Shown here piece by piece: positions 1 to 22,846 of a stretch of DNA of 64,000 nucleotides (the first letter of the stretch is position 1; the number at the start of each line of letters is the position of its first letter). Below the pieces are notes generated by a model. It saw nothing but the letters and a program-made list of their open reading frames with translations, made no database searches and was not told the origin of the DNA. A program made the position numbers and the translations under genes. This stretch comes from Coptis chinensis (Eukaryota; Streptophyta; Magnoliopsida; Ranunculales; Ranunculaceae): NCBI GenBank assembly GCA_015680905.1, contig CM027377.1, forward strand, positions 38,588,501-38,652,500, given 5' to 3'.

Positions 1-1073
1 ATTAGCTATGAACAATAGGTATGAACAAAACATATAAGAATAATAAATGTTCACACTCAAAACAGATATGAACACGGATTGTTCATACCCAAAACATTTG
101 TGAGTGGTTTCTAAAATAGGCTGTACTCTAGCCTATTTTGGCTCAAAATTGGTCCTCTAGACCAATTTCTTGATAAAACATTTAGTATTAGCCAAGTGGC
201 AACCATACACTCCAGTATCCACTACCCTTGTGCACGCTCTTTAACGATGCACCTTCAAACGGCTGAAACAGATACATTCATTTCTGGTTGGTTGAATGAT
301 TCCTGAGTTATTATCGAAAAAAAAAATGATTCCTGAGTATGTAAATGTTGGCGGAGTTTGATCCCGGAGACAATTGTTTGACAAAATGCCTGAAACTATG
401 AAACGGACGTAGCTAGTATATTGGAATTTAATGATTTCCCAATTGCCATTGTATATATTCCATGAAGCGCCATAGAAATTTATGTTTCTTTTATACTTTT
501 CTGTAATTTATGCTAGATGAAGCATAGTTGCTTTTCAAAGAGATGCCATTTAATTTGAACATTATAACTGCCATTTTTAGAGCTCTGCTTAGACGTTGCA
601 GTGTTAGGAATGAGTTCACGTTAGCAGAGAAGGTGATGGCGAAGGTTTGATGTGTTAAGGCTGGGCAGGCAGCCACTTTGCTAAACCAGTAAATAGAATG
701 CAGAGGGTTAAAAACACAGAAAAAAAGAGCATGCCGGTAGTCACTGTATATGTACGTATTAAATGCAGAATGAGGTCGTCCAGGTTTCTCTTATTTTGCC
801 AATAAAATAAGTGCAGGACCATTGCTTTTGAATACCCAGCCTAAGTTTTCACCAAGAATACTGTGAATACCATGCATTTAAATGAACAATGGACAGTAAA
901 CAGAACGCAAATGACCCGACAGTTTTAGATACGATTTCCCTCTTGATGCGGAAATGTGTTGGCATGGAAAAAGAATTCAAACTTAAAGAGTATATTCTCT
1001 GCCTCCACTGAAAAATACGCCAAAAGTTTTGAACAGATGGAAAAGGGTAAGAACGTCAATGATTAAGGCACAC
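1..1073. other. gene-free flank downstream of the LIM gene
   Basis: No coding exon or RNA gene is recognised. The first 100 bases repeat variants of tatgaaca several times. The short open frames here show no family resemblance. The part next to the LIM stop codon should hold its 3' UTR. Confidence 0.5.
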
Positions 1074-2390
1074 TTATGATTGGTCTTGTGTCTGGTCTGG
1101 TTCTGGTGCTGTTTCTGTGGCTGCTTCCGTATCTGATTCTGGTACTGGTTCTGGTTTTGGTTTTGGTTCTGGTACAGATGCAGCATTACGCCTCATTGAA
1201 GTAGCCTTGATTAAATGGTTGTAGCTTCCCTTCTCTTTAAACAACTGGGAGAAATGGTGCTTGCAATAAAGGATTCCGGCCCAAAGCAGCATAAGATGAA
1301 GGTGTGAGGGCGCATCCACCATGAGCACACTTGAAGCAAGATTTATGGTACGATTCTCCCTCTACAGTTACCTATAACAGATATTATCAATTATACATAT
1401 GTAAGAATCTGTGAATAGATCAATATTTCTTATGTTCATACTAGTTAAGAAAATTGGTTCCCACTATCGTAAGGAATAAACAACTGAAGACCATCCCAGT
1501 GGTAAGAATATAGAGCTCGGTAATATAATGCAAACCTTCTCCAACGGGTAAGCTGTTTTCTTGCAAGTGGCACATTTATCCTGTGTCCCAGAGAACATAG
1601 CAGATAGCTTGCTAGGTGCCCTTGGCTGTAAAAGATTATATAAAAGATTTCATCAGATATCAAGCATCCAGTCTCGAGAGAATCACAAAACTAATAAGTG
1701 GATGGATTTGCAAGTTACCAGCTCACTTTTGTTCTCAGGCTTTGGAGCTGGACATAGATCATAAAAACAACAGAATACCATTAGCCTAACTAGGTTGATG
1801 ACATATGGATGGAAATTATTTAGCAGCAAGAGAGGTTACTCACACGCATGAAAATTCTTACTGAAGCTGCCTGTCTCCTTGAAGAGTTGCTCAAAATGAG
1901 GCTTGCAGTAGAGCACCCCATCCATCGAGGAATAGCTGCTCATCTGTGTTCACGTATTAAACGCGCTTAATTAATTAACGTATTCCGCCAATACAGAAAG
2001 TTGGCACTATTTAATTCAATTCATGGCATAAACCATGATTTTAATTTGTGAAACCCCTAGTAGAAGTTAAACGTTAAGTAGACTTGTGTTCAAAACATTT
2101 GTTTGATGTGATCTAATATGAATTTCATCATGGCTTACATGTTTATAACGTTACAGTCCGTACAATTTTTTTCATTCTGCATATTGTTATCTTCATATAC
2201 ACTGAATAATCAGGTAAAGGGCCAAACAGATTGAGCTAAAGCGTTGTCTACATACCACAAGAGTTCCTTTGCAATGGCTGCATTTGAAGCAGGACTTATG
2301 ATACGGGACTCCATCTGCAGACAGCAAATCAACCACGTAAACAGTCTTCTCGCAAGCATTGCACTTCTGCAGAGTCCCGGTGAATGACAT
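1074..2390 (-). CDS. two-LIM-domain actin-binding protein, PLIM2-like (frameshifted in exon 5)
   Basis: Five exons on the minus strand: 2390-2256, 1943-1844, 1747-1719, 1625-1536 and 1371-1074, all GT-AG with consistent phases. The product starts MSFTGTLQKCNACEKTVYV and carries two LIM zinc-finger domains: C-x2-C near residue 10 with HKSCFKCSHC, then CATC with HKSCFKCAHGGC. These are joined by a linker ending in APSKLSAMFSGTQDKC. Plant two-LIM proteins bind and bundle actin filaments and also enter the nucleus. The KTVYVVDLL start and the acidic Pro/Glu-rich tail (PEPKPKPEPVPE) point to the pollen-type PLIM2 class rather than WLIM1 or WLIM2. In exon 5 an extra base in the ggccc run at 1278-1282 shifts the frame inside the second LIM domain. 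Upstream reads ...ALTPSSYAAL, and the next frame continues GILYCKHHFSQLFKEKGSYNH. Without correction the second LIM domain is truncated. Family assignment is firm; the subclass is an inference. Confidence 0.88.
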
Positions 2391-3493
2391 TTTCTTTTCC
2401 TTATTCTTCTATTGAAGATCTGTAAATAAAAAATGAAAAAAAAAAAAACCAAGGAAAGAAAGATATTCCAATCTTAATGAGAATGATTGGAATAAAAACT
2501 AAAAGTTGGAGGTGCAAGAAAGAATTCCAATTGGAGTTCTATAATCTTATATCCCAACAAAATTAGAGGAAAGATTGAACTCGTGAATAAGGTTAATCAC
2601 AACCTTTTTAAATCACATTATATCGGATCTTAGCGTTTCTTTGTAATGACTGGCTTGGTTGTCAGCAGGACACATGATTGAAGCTCCAAATACTTAGGAG
2701 GTATTGGAGATTAAGGTTACAAATATAGCCTTTAATAATTAAGAGACAGATGATATCCTGTCATCCTGACCAAGTCTGAGAAAGAAAAATAGCTGGTACT
2801 AAAATAGCAACAATTCAGCTATTTTTCTGTTGGCAGTTGGGTGGTTATAATTGTTTTGTAAGTTTATTTTCTCTTTACAATCTCTACAACTGGAAATTAT
2901 GTACGCACCATAACCAAATACTAAAAACCTTCATCTAAATTTATTCGGAACTTAAAAGGCACTTAGGTGTAAGTTGTGTAACTCGAATTGTTATACCAGG
3001 AAAATGTTGGGTCATCTGAGAGGAAATCCAAAAGTATCTCATATTCATTGAATGCAGAGAGAAACCAAACAAATTGAATTCATAGCTTCTATTCAACTAA
3101 AATGAGAAAACCACTACTCAGCAAAATTAGTTGAGAAAAACAGGAAATGTTGCCAAGTAGGTCTGAACGTTAATACCTAATATTCTATTATATCAACCAA
3201 TTGTAACATCGCATTAAAATTTTGTCTTGAATATAGATACCTCCGTCAATATTTTCCGTGACATTTCAGTGATCCCGACGTATTCCATAGCGTGGAGATC
3301 TTTCGCCATGGTTGTACAGTTGAATTACTGTATTTGAAGTAGTTGAATAAATTGTCTAAATAACTCGTGGCTTAAGTGGCTGTTCAGTACATTCCCAATG
3401 AATGCAGTGGATATGTGACTTGTTTGTTATGATGGAAACACTATGGAAAGGAAAGGAAAATAAGAGTGGTCCACTTTTTCCATAGTTTTTAAA
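2391..3493. other. gene-free stretch upstream of the LIM gene
   Basis: This is the 5' side of the minus-strand LIM gene, so its promoter and 5' UTR should lie in the lower-numbered part. I see no recognisable coding sequence and could not pick a convincing TATA box. Confidence 0.4.
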
Positions 3494-3763
3494 GCGTTTG
3501 TTTACCCATGGAAAGAAAATGAGCTTCTCCATATGAAAACAAAATCATATAAATAGAAAAGGTTTTGTGTCCTTAGCTAACCCCTGAAATTTTTGTGGAA
3601 AGGAAATAGATAGATAGGGCTTACTACTAATACACCCATGACCCAACAATACAATTATTCATTTCCATAGCTTTTGCAAACAAACATGATTATTCATTTC
3701 TCCAATTTTTACTTTCCTTTCCCCAGTTTTTACTTTCCATGAGTTAAAATTTAACAAACACAC
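3494..3763. mobile_element. possible hAT-type MITE
   Basis: The left end (gcgtttgtttacccatggaa) resembles the reverse complement of the right end (gtgtgtttgtta...ctcatggaaag), giving imperfect terminal inverted repeats about 270 bp apart. The flanking 8-mers tttttaaa and ctttttac are only partly alike, so the target duplication is weak. No coding sequence is present. Confidence 0.3.
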
Positions 3764-3813
3764 CTTTTTACCTCTATATCCTTCAAAACCTTTTGGGCAA
3801 AAGTGAATATGCC

Positions 3814-4730
3814 ACAGGGGTGTCAAAATGGCCCTCAAACCCTTAGCCCGCCCGCTCCGACCAGGCCCATGGGCGGAAAAAACCCTCAAAATTAAGCCCT
3901 CACACATTTTGTGGGTCAATAAATCCGACCTTCAAGCCTTGGAGGGGAGGGTATGGGCCTAGACTTCGAAACTTAAGCCTTCCCTTAAGCCCGGCCCTCA
4001 ACATTTATTACATATATTTTAATAAAAAAATTTACAATCTATTTCATTTTAACATTAATATGCTAAAAAACACTTAAAAAAACGTTTATCCCCCGCTCCG
4101 ACCCGGCCCATGGGCCGAAAAAGCCCTCAAAATTAAGCCCTCACACATTCGTTGGCTGGGCCGACCCGGCCTTCAAGCCTTGGAGGGGAGGGTATGAGCC
4201 TAGACTTCGAAACTTAAGCCTTCCCTTAAGCCCGGCCCTCGTTAAGCCCTCAACATTTATTACATATATTTTAATAAAAAAATTTACAATTTATTTCATT
4301 TTAACATTAATATGCTAAAAATCACTTAAAAAAACGTTTATCTATTAAGTTTGCCAACCTTATAATTTCATTATAATATTTTATGAAATGAATTTAACTG
4401 ATCTTAATTGACTAATACAACTTTAACAAGTTTTTTTAGTAGTTTGAAGGTTTAATTGTGAAGTGCATTCGATTTTATCATTTTTAACTAGTGTTTATAA
4501 ATTTATTTTGTAAATCAAATGTATAACATAGTATCCGGCCCTCGCGTTTGGCCCTCAATCCCAGCCCTTCAAGCCTTCTCGAGAGGGTTGAGGGGCGGGT
4601 AAAGGCTTCGAGATTTAAGCATTGGCCCGACCCAACCCGATAAGGGTAGGGCTAGCCCGACCCTCAAAGCATGTGGGCTTCATTGTTTGAGGGTCGGGCC
4701 AGCCCAGCCCAGCCCATTTGACACCACTAG
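3814..4730. mobile_element. non-autonomous hAT-like element
   Basis: The left end reads acaggggtgtcaaaatgg and the reverse complement of the right end reads ctagtggtgtcaaatggg, a typical hAT-style terminal inverted repeat. The flanking 8-mers are aatatgcc (3806-3813) and aatatggt (4731-4738), six of eight bases matching, as expected for a decayed 8-bp hAT target duplication. The subterminal DNA is unusually GC-rich, with many short motifs of the ggccc and cggccctc type in both orientations. There is no transposase. The inside is largely a tandem duplication, listed separately. Confidence 0.62.
3849..4335. repeat. two-copy tandem repeat of about 240 bp inside the hAT-like element
   Basis: The block beginning cccgctccgaccaggcccat near 3849 recurs at about 4091. 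Both copies run through ccttcaagccttggagggga, then an AT-rich part containing taatatgctaaaaa, and end near acgtttatc. A third, partial and diverged copy of the GC-rich part lies near 4535-4665. Confidence 0.75.
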
Positions 4731-4805
4731 AATATGGTGGTGACTATTTTCCCAAGTCAAAATAAGGGTGAAATCTTTAACCGATATAGTGATTGAGTTG
4801 TGAAC

Positions 4806-4998
4806 TTCGGACGAGATGTTAGATTTCGTCTTGTGTGTTTTTTTTAAATCGTTTTTTTTCCAGACAGGATATTGGATTCCGTCTAGCATGTTTTCGATTT
4901 TTTTTTGTTTTTTTTTTAACTTCATACGGGATGTTTCATTCCGTCCGGCACGTTTTTTCGATTTCTACATTCAGACGGAATCCAACATCCCGTATGAG
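4806..4998. repeat. three direct and one inverted copy of a 21-bp motif spaced by T-tracts
   Basis: Motif copies begin near 4808 (gacgagatgttagatttcgtc), 4864 (gacaggatattggattccgtc) and 4926 (cgggatgtttcattccgtc). They are separated by runs of T and the word cgatttt. A fourth copy at 4973-4996 is inverted (gacggaatccaacatcccgt). Copies three and four could form a strong hairpin with a loop of about 26 bases. No gene overlaps it. Confidence 0.65.
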
Positions 4999-5197
4999 AT
5001 TATTGTTTACCTTTGCATTGGACAACTTCACCTTGTTTTTTACCAAAATGGTGAAAAAGAAATAAAATACATCCTACGTGAAGGTGAATAATAGTGGCTT
5101 GCATTGGAAATGCTCTCAATTGTTCTAGCACGTGGCCTTCTCCTTCAAGTCATTCCATTATCCTCCCGGGTCCTGACTATTTAGACCACTATTTTAA

Positions 5198-5595
5198 GAG
5201 CAAATCCAATAGGGTGCTATATGGGGCTGCTAAAATGCCATATAGCATCCCAAACACCAAAATGTCATTCTAATGGGATTGCTAGAAGGTTTTTTAATTT
5301 GGCTGGTGTGACAAACCCAATCAAATTTGTGACCTTGTCTAACAACTGTCATAATAAGTTTCGGGACACAAACGACGTAGTTTTTGCGTTTGCGTGTTAA
5401 ATTTTTGCCATTTGTCCAAAAAACTTAAATTACAAAATAATAGACAGACGGTAGAAACTGTGTCGTTCGTATCATTTAACACTTCAAAACAGAAAAAAAG
5501 CAATTAGAATGAAATTAAAAGTTTTAGCTGGCAAGATAAAAATACCCTAAAAATCCTATGTGGCAAGGGTTTAGCAGCCCTCCATTGGTCTTGCT
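5198..5595. mobile_element. MITE, Tourist/Harbinger-like, just upstream of the CFIm25 gene
   Basis: The ends are inverted relatives: gagcaaatccaatagggtgc at the left, and reverse complement agcaagaccaatggagggct at the right, both followed inward by gctgctaaa. A TAA triplet flanks each side (5195-5197 and 5596-5598), matching the 3-bp target duplication of the PIF/Harbinger superfamily. It has no coding capacity. It ends about 100 bases before a TATA-like box of the next gene. Confidence 0.55.
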
Positions 5596-5695
5596 TAAAC
5601 GTACTTTTCTATTCACAAAATGCGGATGCGTCAACAGTGAACAGTCCGGTATTCGAGATTTGAAAAAAAGCCGATATATTTCGGTTGAGCAATGC

Positions 5696-5701
5696 TATAA
5701 A
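5696..5701 (+). promoter_or_regulatory. candidate TATA box of the CFIm25 gene
   Basis: TATAAA lies 177 bases before the start codon at 5873, a reasonable distance for a plant 5' UTR. This is sequence match only; no transcript start is known. Confidence 0.35.
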
Positions 5702-5836
5702 GGGTATTATCGTCAGTCAGTAGTGTATTTTTCTAAAGGTTTTCTGAAAAGTTGAAAGACCGCTACGCTCCAGAAGTGCAGAGTGTTGAAACTTGAAAAA
5801 AAGCCTTGTTCTCTGCTTAGACAAATAAATAGTTGA

Positions 5837-10830
<4,994 letters not shown>

Positions 10831-12277
10831 GACACTTAAGCTACCGTGATTTCACATCAGGCTGAGACTGGTTTTGATGATCTCATTCTTAGGATAGGGT
10901 TATCAACTTTTGGAGTTACACAAAGGAGTGAAGCTAATTAGATTAACTTATTTGGTCTATTCAGTCTAGTATTATACAGCCTTTTGCACTTGTAAAATTC
11001 TCGCTCCTTTAATATTTGTCTGTAGAATTTGATTCATGCATGTGGCTTTGATGTGGCTCAAAGCAGTTTCTGGTTATCCTCTGTATCGACTCCCGGAAGA
11101 ATCATCAATTGTATGTGATGTTGTAGGAATTGTAGGGGTTTGTTGCTGACTCTGTATCTGTAGCTATAGTTGTAATTCTCAAGGCGTTGAGTAATTAGAT
11201 ATGTATGCTAAGGATGAGAATGTAATGGGCTCTCACATGTCTTGGCACTTATACTTGCGCTGTAAAAGTGTAAATGTACCGTAACTGGGCGACTAATTGA
11301 TCCATTTTCAAGAATGGCTATACTTTTGGCTGATTAGAGGAGTTGTAATCGTTTGCATGATTTTAACATGATAGGCTATAATTCTCGGGCATAATTTGTG
11401 TTTTCATGTTCATAACATCCAATGTTTTAGTAGAGGATATGGGAGTGATGAGATTTCCCTCCCATGTGAAGTAGTATCTCTTCTCTCTTACTAAAGTTAC
11501 TCTGTCAAACAAAGAATGACAGCTTAAATGGGTGGGATGAGATGTGAATATCATTTGCCTGGAGGCCTCCTAGATCAATGCCATGATTTTGAACACTTAC
11601 TATGGCGAATGTACTATATTTGTTACGTGTAATTGCAGTTGTCAAAAGGTTCTATCCTATATCATGTGCCCGAATGTTTTATAAAACTACGCCCTTCCAA
11701 ATAAGGTATTTGCTATGGGCACTTTCCAATTTTGTGTTGGGCGGAACAAAAAAAAATATTACTACAAATTTGCCATTGACTTAAAAATCATATTTTGTGT
11801 TGACATAAGAATTTGCAACTGAAGAGAAACCAAGAGATTAGATCGAATCAATTTTTAATTTCGCAGAGACCGAATCAATTTTAGGTTTTTGGTGGAGTAG
11901 AGGAAACAGAGACGAAGGTTGATAACTGATTTCTTTGGTTGGGGTATAAACTGGTTATTTCCAGTTTATTTTTGTTCGGGTTTTGGTGATGGGTCTGCCC
12001 AACACTCTATGTTGTGTGTTGTGCCCAACATAATTACAGACTCCAAATTGGGTTGGGGTCTGCCCAATACAAAATGGGTCCATCAATAACAGGACTCAAA
12101 TATAAAGAGGGTCGTTAACACTTCAACTGACTCTGTATGTAATTCACGGGCACAAGGTAAAGAGTAAACACATCAACTTTCACTGCATTCATTCGATTGA
12201 TTTCAATTTACGAAATTATTATAGAAATAAATTTGGATCTATTTATCTCCACAGTTGAATTAAGAAAAAAATAAGTA
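10831..12277. other. intergenic DNA between CFIm25 and the ESSS gene
   Basis: It holds the 3' UTR of CFIm25 and the promoter side of the ESSS gene. Words of the gtctgccca and gtgcccaac type recur near 11990-12070. No coding sequence is recognised. Confidence 0.5.
12101..12106 (+). promoter_or_regulatory. candidate TATA box of the ESSS gene
   Basis: TATAAA followed by gaggg lies 177 bases before the start codon at 12278. Sequence match only. Confidence 0.3.
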
Positions 12278-13896
12278 ATGGGAGGAGATCACGGACACGC
12301 AAATGGAGAAGATTTCAGGGGGAAAGTATGGAGCATGACTGGTGGTCCGAATTGCAGGCCAAAACACTGGAAGCGCAACACTGCAATTGCCATGTTCGGC
12401 GTTTTCCTTGTCTGTATTCCTATCGCCATGTTATCAGCTAAGCTCGAGGTTTCCACTTTTTCTTACATCTTTAAATTGATGATTGTTATGAATCTTTGAT
12501 TACGTAGTGCAGTGAATATTCTGGATTTACGAATTGCAATCGACAATTAGGGTAATTGTAAATCTTTTCAAACAATTAGAAAGATGGGTGGATTTTATTT
12601 TATTTTCGTGAGATGTCAGCACAGTGTAGTTGAAAAGTTGCAATGAGCTGAATGAGTAGTGTATATTGGGATGATGAAGAGCTTGGCCATATGTAGGTAG
12701 TCATTCGATTACACATGTCATATGTTGTGCTGGATACTATGAAAGTTTTCTTGGTTTGGAAAGCAAATTTGAATGAGGCATAAATTTTTATAGGAGCTAC
12801 TTCCTTTCAAAGTTATGCTTGCCAAGACAATAGTGCAATTAGCCTAATTCCCTGATTGCTTATACATAACTATTTTGTTGCATATATTGCAAAAAAAAAT
12901 TAGACAGGGAATGTATATATTAGGCATATTTATACATTTTTGACTTTGATTACATCCCGCTTATAAATTCTATTAATAATTTTACCTCTAGCTGGAAGCA
13001 AAGTTCCAAGCAGTGTTTCGACAGACCGTAGGCAGCTTCACCATTCATAGTCTTAGATAGATTTGTTGGACCTTTCTTAGACCCCATTCCCAAGATATAA
13101 ATTCCTTTTCACCATACGCCACTTTCCCTTTTACTTTAAGATCCATCCAGCAGACACATTAGTGATATTGGTTGTTGCCTAGGCCGCTGAAATTGAAGAC
13201 ATTCATTGTACTCTCTGTTTTATTTAAGGGTTTATTTGATTGTGGGGAAGAATTCTCAGGGGTGAATCTCAATTTGTGGGTTTTACTTTTGAGTGGAGTG
13301 TATTAATGAGATAGGAAGCTTTTTTATATATTTCTTTACCCTCAAAAACCTTCCTGGGAGAAATTTTATTGGAGAATTCACAGGAGGAGCATGAGAGAAA
13401 TTGTACAGACTAATTCTCACAGTAGAAAAAATCACAGGGAATTTCTTACCTCAAGAAAATTCTCTACTAGACAGTATTTTTTTTCCGCTAATCTCTACAA
13501 AACAGTAAGATATACCCTCAAAAGTTCTCTCTCACACTCAAACACACACCCTAAAAGAAAACTTTATAAAGTCTTCACTGTGGTAACTATGGTTTATAGT
13601 GGAATTAGTCTTATTTATCTACATACTGAATTATTTAAAACATCATCTACTCATCTCAGCTTCATTGTAGTAGTTTAGGTCTTCAATGTATCTTTGAAAT
13701 TTGAAATCGGGTCATTAGTAACTCTGACATCCTATGTGCGTGTTTCCTATTCTCATAAGTTCTCTCAATTAATTTTCATTGAAATGTAACGGTTTATTCC
13801 TTTTGGCAGCAACGACCTCACCATCCTGTTCGCCCGATTCCTTCTCAGCTTTGGTGTAAGAATTTTGGACCAAAGGACTATGAGAAGCCAACCTAA
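12278..13896 (+). CDS. mitochondrial complex I ESSS-type (NDUFB11-like) small subunit
   Basis: Two exons, 12278-12448 and 13810-13896, join at LSAKLE/QRPHHP to give 85 codons and TAA. The product begins MGGDHGHANGEDFRGKVWSM and has one hydrophobic segment at about residues 36-53 (IAMFGVFLVCIPIAML). After it comes the conserved tail RPHHPVRPIPSQLWCKNFG. I recognise this as the small plant protein annotated as the ESSS subunit of NADH:ubiquinone oxidoreductase, a single-pass inner-membrane accessory subunit of the complex I membrane arm. Size, the single membrane span and the intron after KLE agree. The gene is intact and its splice sites are canonical. The 1.36-kb intron holds a probable MITE. 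The family match is strong; the equation with animal NDUFB11 rests on existing plant annotation. Confidence 0.82.
13226..13557. mobile_element. possible MITE in the ESSS intron
   Basis: The left end (tttaagggtttatttgattgtg) and the reverse complement of the right end (cttttagggtgtgtgtttgag) are alike in the words agggt and ttga, suggesting imperfect terminal inverted repeats. The inside repeats gaattctcag-like words. No clear target duplication was found. Confidence 0.33.
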
Positions 13897-15341
13897 TTGG
13901 AACGAGGACAAGTGTGTTATATTTCTGTCTTGTTTGTATTTAAACCAATCAACCGACTGGGACATCACAACCTCCATGATTACGTGACTTGAATTGAATA
14001 AGTTTTGGTGACCAATGATGTTTTTGCTGTCTGTTTTTATATCTATGGAATGATGTTTTGTAGCTGAAATTTTTGCATGTATTTGATGCTAGAATCTTTA
14101 ATCTAGTGGACGAGAAAGCGCCGTACAATGGATGGTCTTTCACTGGTAGATCACCTTAGTATTCTTGGGTGTTGATTGAGTATCATTTCCTTCTCTCTAA
14201 AGATTAAAAGTTTGTCAGAAATTTTGGCCGTCATTGATGTACCCTTTGGTACAATTGGTATGTTATAGCAGTTGTGGATGTCAAACTTTTTACAGGTTGA
14301 ATAAAGAATAGTTTTTTCCATCTTTAGGTTAAAACTCTACCGGTCAGAGTTATAGGCATGCTTTTCAAAGTGCATGCTATTGTTGTACAGTGTGTTCCCC
14401 TTCAAGTAAGGCAGTGCAAGATTGGCATCTATTCCTATCTTTCAGCTATGGTTTGAAAGAGTTCTTACCAAAGGCATCAATACTAATTTGAACTGAATGA
14501 TTCGGTGATACTCTAGTAAACAATTTTTTAGTTTTAGCATATTAGCATCCTTGCTTTCTTGAAATCATTCATTCTTATGGCAAATGAATGATTGAGTTGG
14601 AATTGGAACAAAATTCTGCTCATTTAAACGGTTGGTGTGTACTTGGGTTCGTTAAAATAAAAAAAATATAGAGCATAAATTGGAGAATTTAACATACAAA
14701 CAGTGGAAACTGGAAACACGCAAAACTCAGTAGTAAAGTCAAAAGTATCATAGTTTGGGTGCTCATGTAACAACTCCGACTTTTTGAGGTTTTTAGTTTG
14801 TAGTCCCAGGATCACAACAACATTGTCCATCCATGAAAATAATTCAGTGCCAACGCTTTGCTGATCAGGCAAGTCAGAATAATGTCATAGGCTCTGCAGT
14901 CCTGCTATTGGTCAATTCCCTAATACTGCCCGTTCTGTTTGGGCAGAATACCACCTCCCTCTCATTTTCAACTACCATCCACACACGCACTTTCAGTACA
15001 AGTCTTCGGGCAGTTTACTTTGAGCTCTTTGTTTGATTGATCTGATTAGTTTTTCAAACAGCGAAACTCGACATCGAAATAAGGCTAGAAAAGAGAGAGA
15101 GACAAAGACATCTAAATATCTAATCCTTTAAAAGCAAATCCAGAATAAAATCTATTCCCAATCTGACCATCTTCACACTTACAACTTAAAAGTTAAAACT
15201 AAACCAAACTAGTTGTTGTTTTAAAACTAATAAGTACTGGTAGAAACTAAGCTAAGCTAGAACTAGTTCGAAGTTAACACTTCACTTCACTCATTAGTTT
15301 TGAAGTGAGATCTATAATAATAAAATTAAAAAAAAAAAAAA
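13897..15341. other. intergenic DNA between the ESSS and NAD-ME2 genes
   Basis: It holds the ESSS 3' UTR and the NAD-ME2 promoter. An A-run directly precedes the NAD-ME2 start codon. No coding sequence or clear TE is seen. Confidence 0.5.
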
Positions 15342-21767
<6,426 letters not shown>

Positions 21768-22104
21768 GCCTTTCCTGTTGCTGCCACTGACTGATTTGCA
21801 GCTTTCCACAAAAATTTGCTAATCAATCTTAGGCAGATGTGTCAAAGCTTGAGCTGCTGAACGATATTTACCATGTATACTCGTGAGTCCCGGCAGTTTT
21901 GAGAGAACCAAAATAGTTATGAACTAGATCGAATTGTTCAGCGCTTGAATGATTGTTATATTTCAACTTTATATACATTCATTCACCATAATATGGTATA
22001 GATGTCGGACAGTTGGACCATCAGAAAGTGTTAAGCTTTTCCATTCTTTGCACAGCAGCACTTGGTACGTGTTAGTGGACAAAACTTGTAGCTATAATCA
22101 AGTG

Positions 22105-22580
22105 AGTGGAGCGAACCTTCTTGGCAGAAAGGGGTATGCGGATAAAAAAGTGTTTGGTTGGTTTCTGTTTGTCCTCATCTCTTCTATTCTCTTTGTCCCT
22201 CTCTCTCTCTCTCCACGCAACTCTCAATCTCTCTCTTTCACTCTCAATCTCCCTCTTTTCTTTTCAACCAAATCTAATTCTCTCTCTCTCCACTACAGAC
22301 CCCCATTTCTCCCGTTTTTTTTCTCCACCTCTGCTCACCCCCAATGTTTGCAGTTATCTAGTTATCAAGTGAATTCTGGGCTGACAGGGGGTGTATGTGG
22401 CCCAAAAAGCATTTTGGTTGGTTTCTGGTTTGTCCTGAGCAATTTCTCTCCCTCTCCCTCTTTCCTTCTCAACCAAATCCAACTCTCTCTCTTTTTCCAC
22501 CACAAATCCATTTCTCCCTCTCTCTTCTCCACCTCTGCTCACGCCCCTACTGCTCCACTGCTTGCAGTTATCTAGTGTAA
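22105..22580. repeat. CT-rich two-copy tandem duplication between NAD-ME2 and SEND1
   Basis: A block starting near 22120 (ggggtatgcggataaaaaag, then tttggttggtttctg), running through ctctct tracts and ending tttgcagttatctag near 22360, recurs from about 22386 (gggggtgtatgtggcccaaa) to gcttgcagttatctag near 22575. The long open frames across it are low-complexity artefacts of the CT tract. Confidence 0.65.
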
Positions 22581-22685
22581 GTTTGGAGAAAAAAATAAAA
22601 CTCTCATCCATTATCTAGTCGACATTGTTCCAAAGCCGTAAAGGCACTAGAGTGAAGCCCTAACCTTTACATGGGCTCGAGCCCT

Positions 22686-22728
22686 TATAAATGGGGTCTC
22701 ATCTGATCCAACTTCCCAATCCGGCCCA
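22686..22728 (+). promoter_or_regulatory. candidate SEND1 promoter elements
   Basis: A TATA-like ttataaat begins at 22686. A ggccca word, the reverse complement of the plant site II element TGGGCC, lies at 22723-22728, about 120 bases before the start codon. Such elements are common in proliferation-linked plant promoters. Sequence match only. Confidence 0.35.
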
Positions 22729-22846
22729 ATAAAAAAACCCCATATCAAACTGGAAGTAGCATTTCCATCAACAGCAACGGTAATAATGCCCTGCCACCAT
22801 AATTTGGGGGGTTTAAAATTTTAAAATTTGAAGATTGAAAAAGAAA

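Noticed and set aside
983-1186. Gln/Asn-rich small protein on the minus strand
   Set aside because: It is the out-of-frame shadow of the Pro/Glu-rich tail of the LIM gene.
13391-13678. 95-residue open frame in the ESSS intron
   Set aside because: It lies within and beside a probable MITE and has no family features.
21949-22575. 208-residue open frame on the plus strand
   Set aside because: It is dominated by Ser/Leu/Pro runs from the CT-rich duplication, has no family resemblance and overlaps a repeat.
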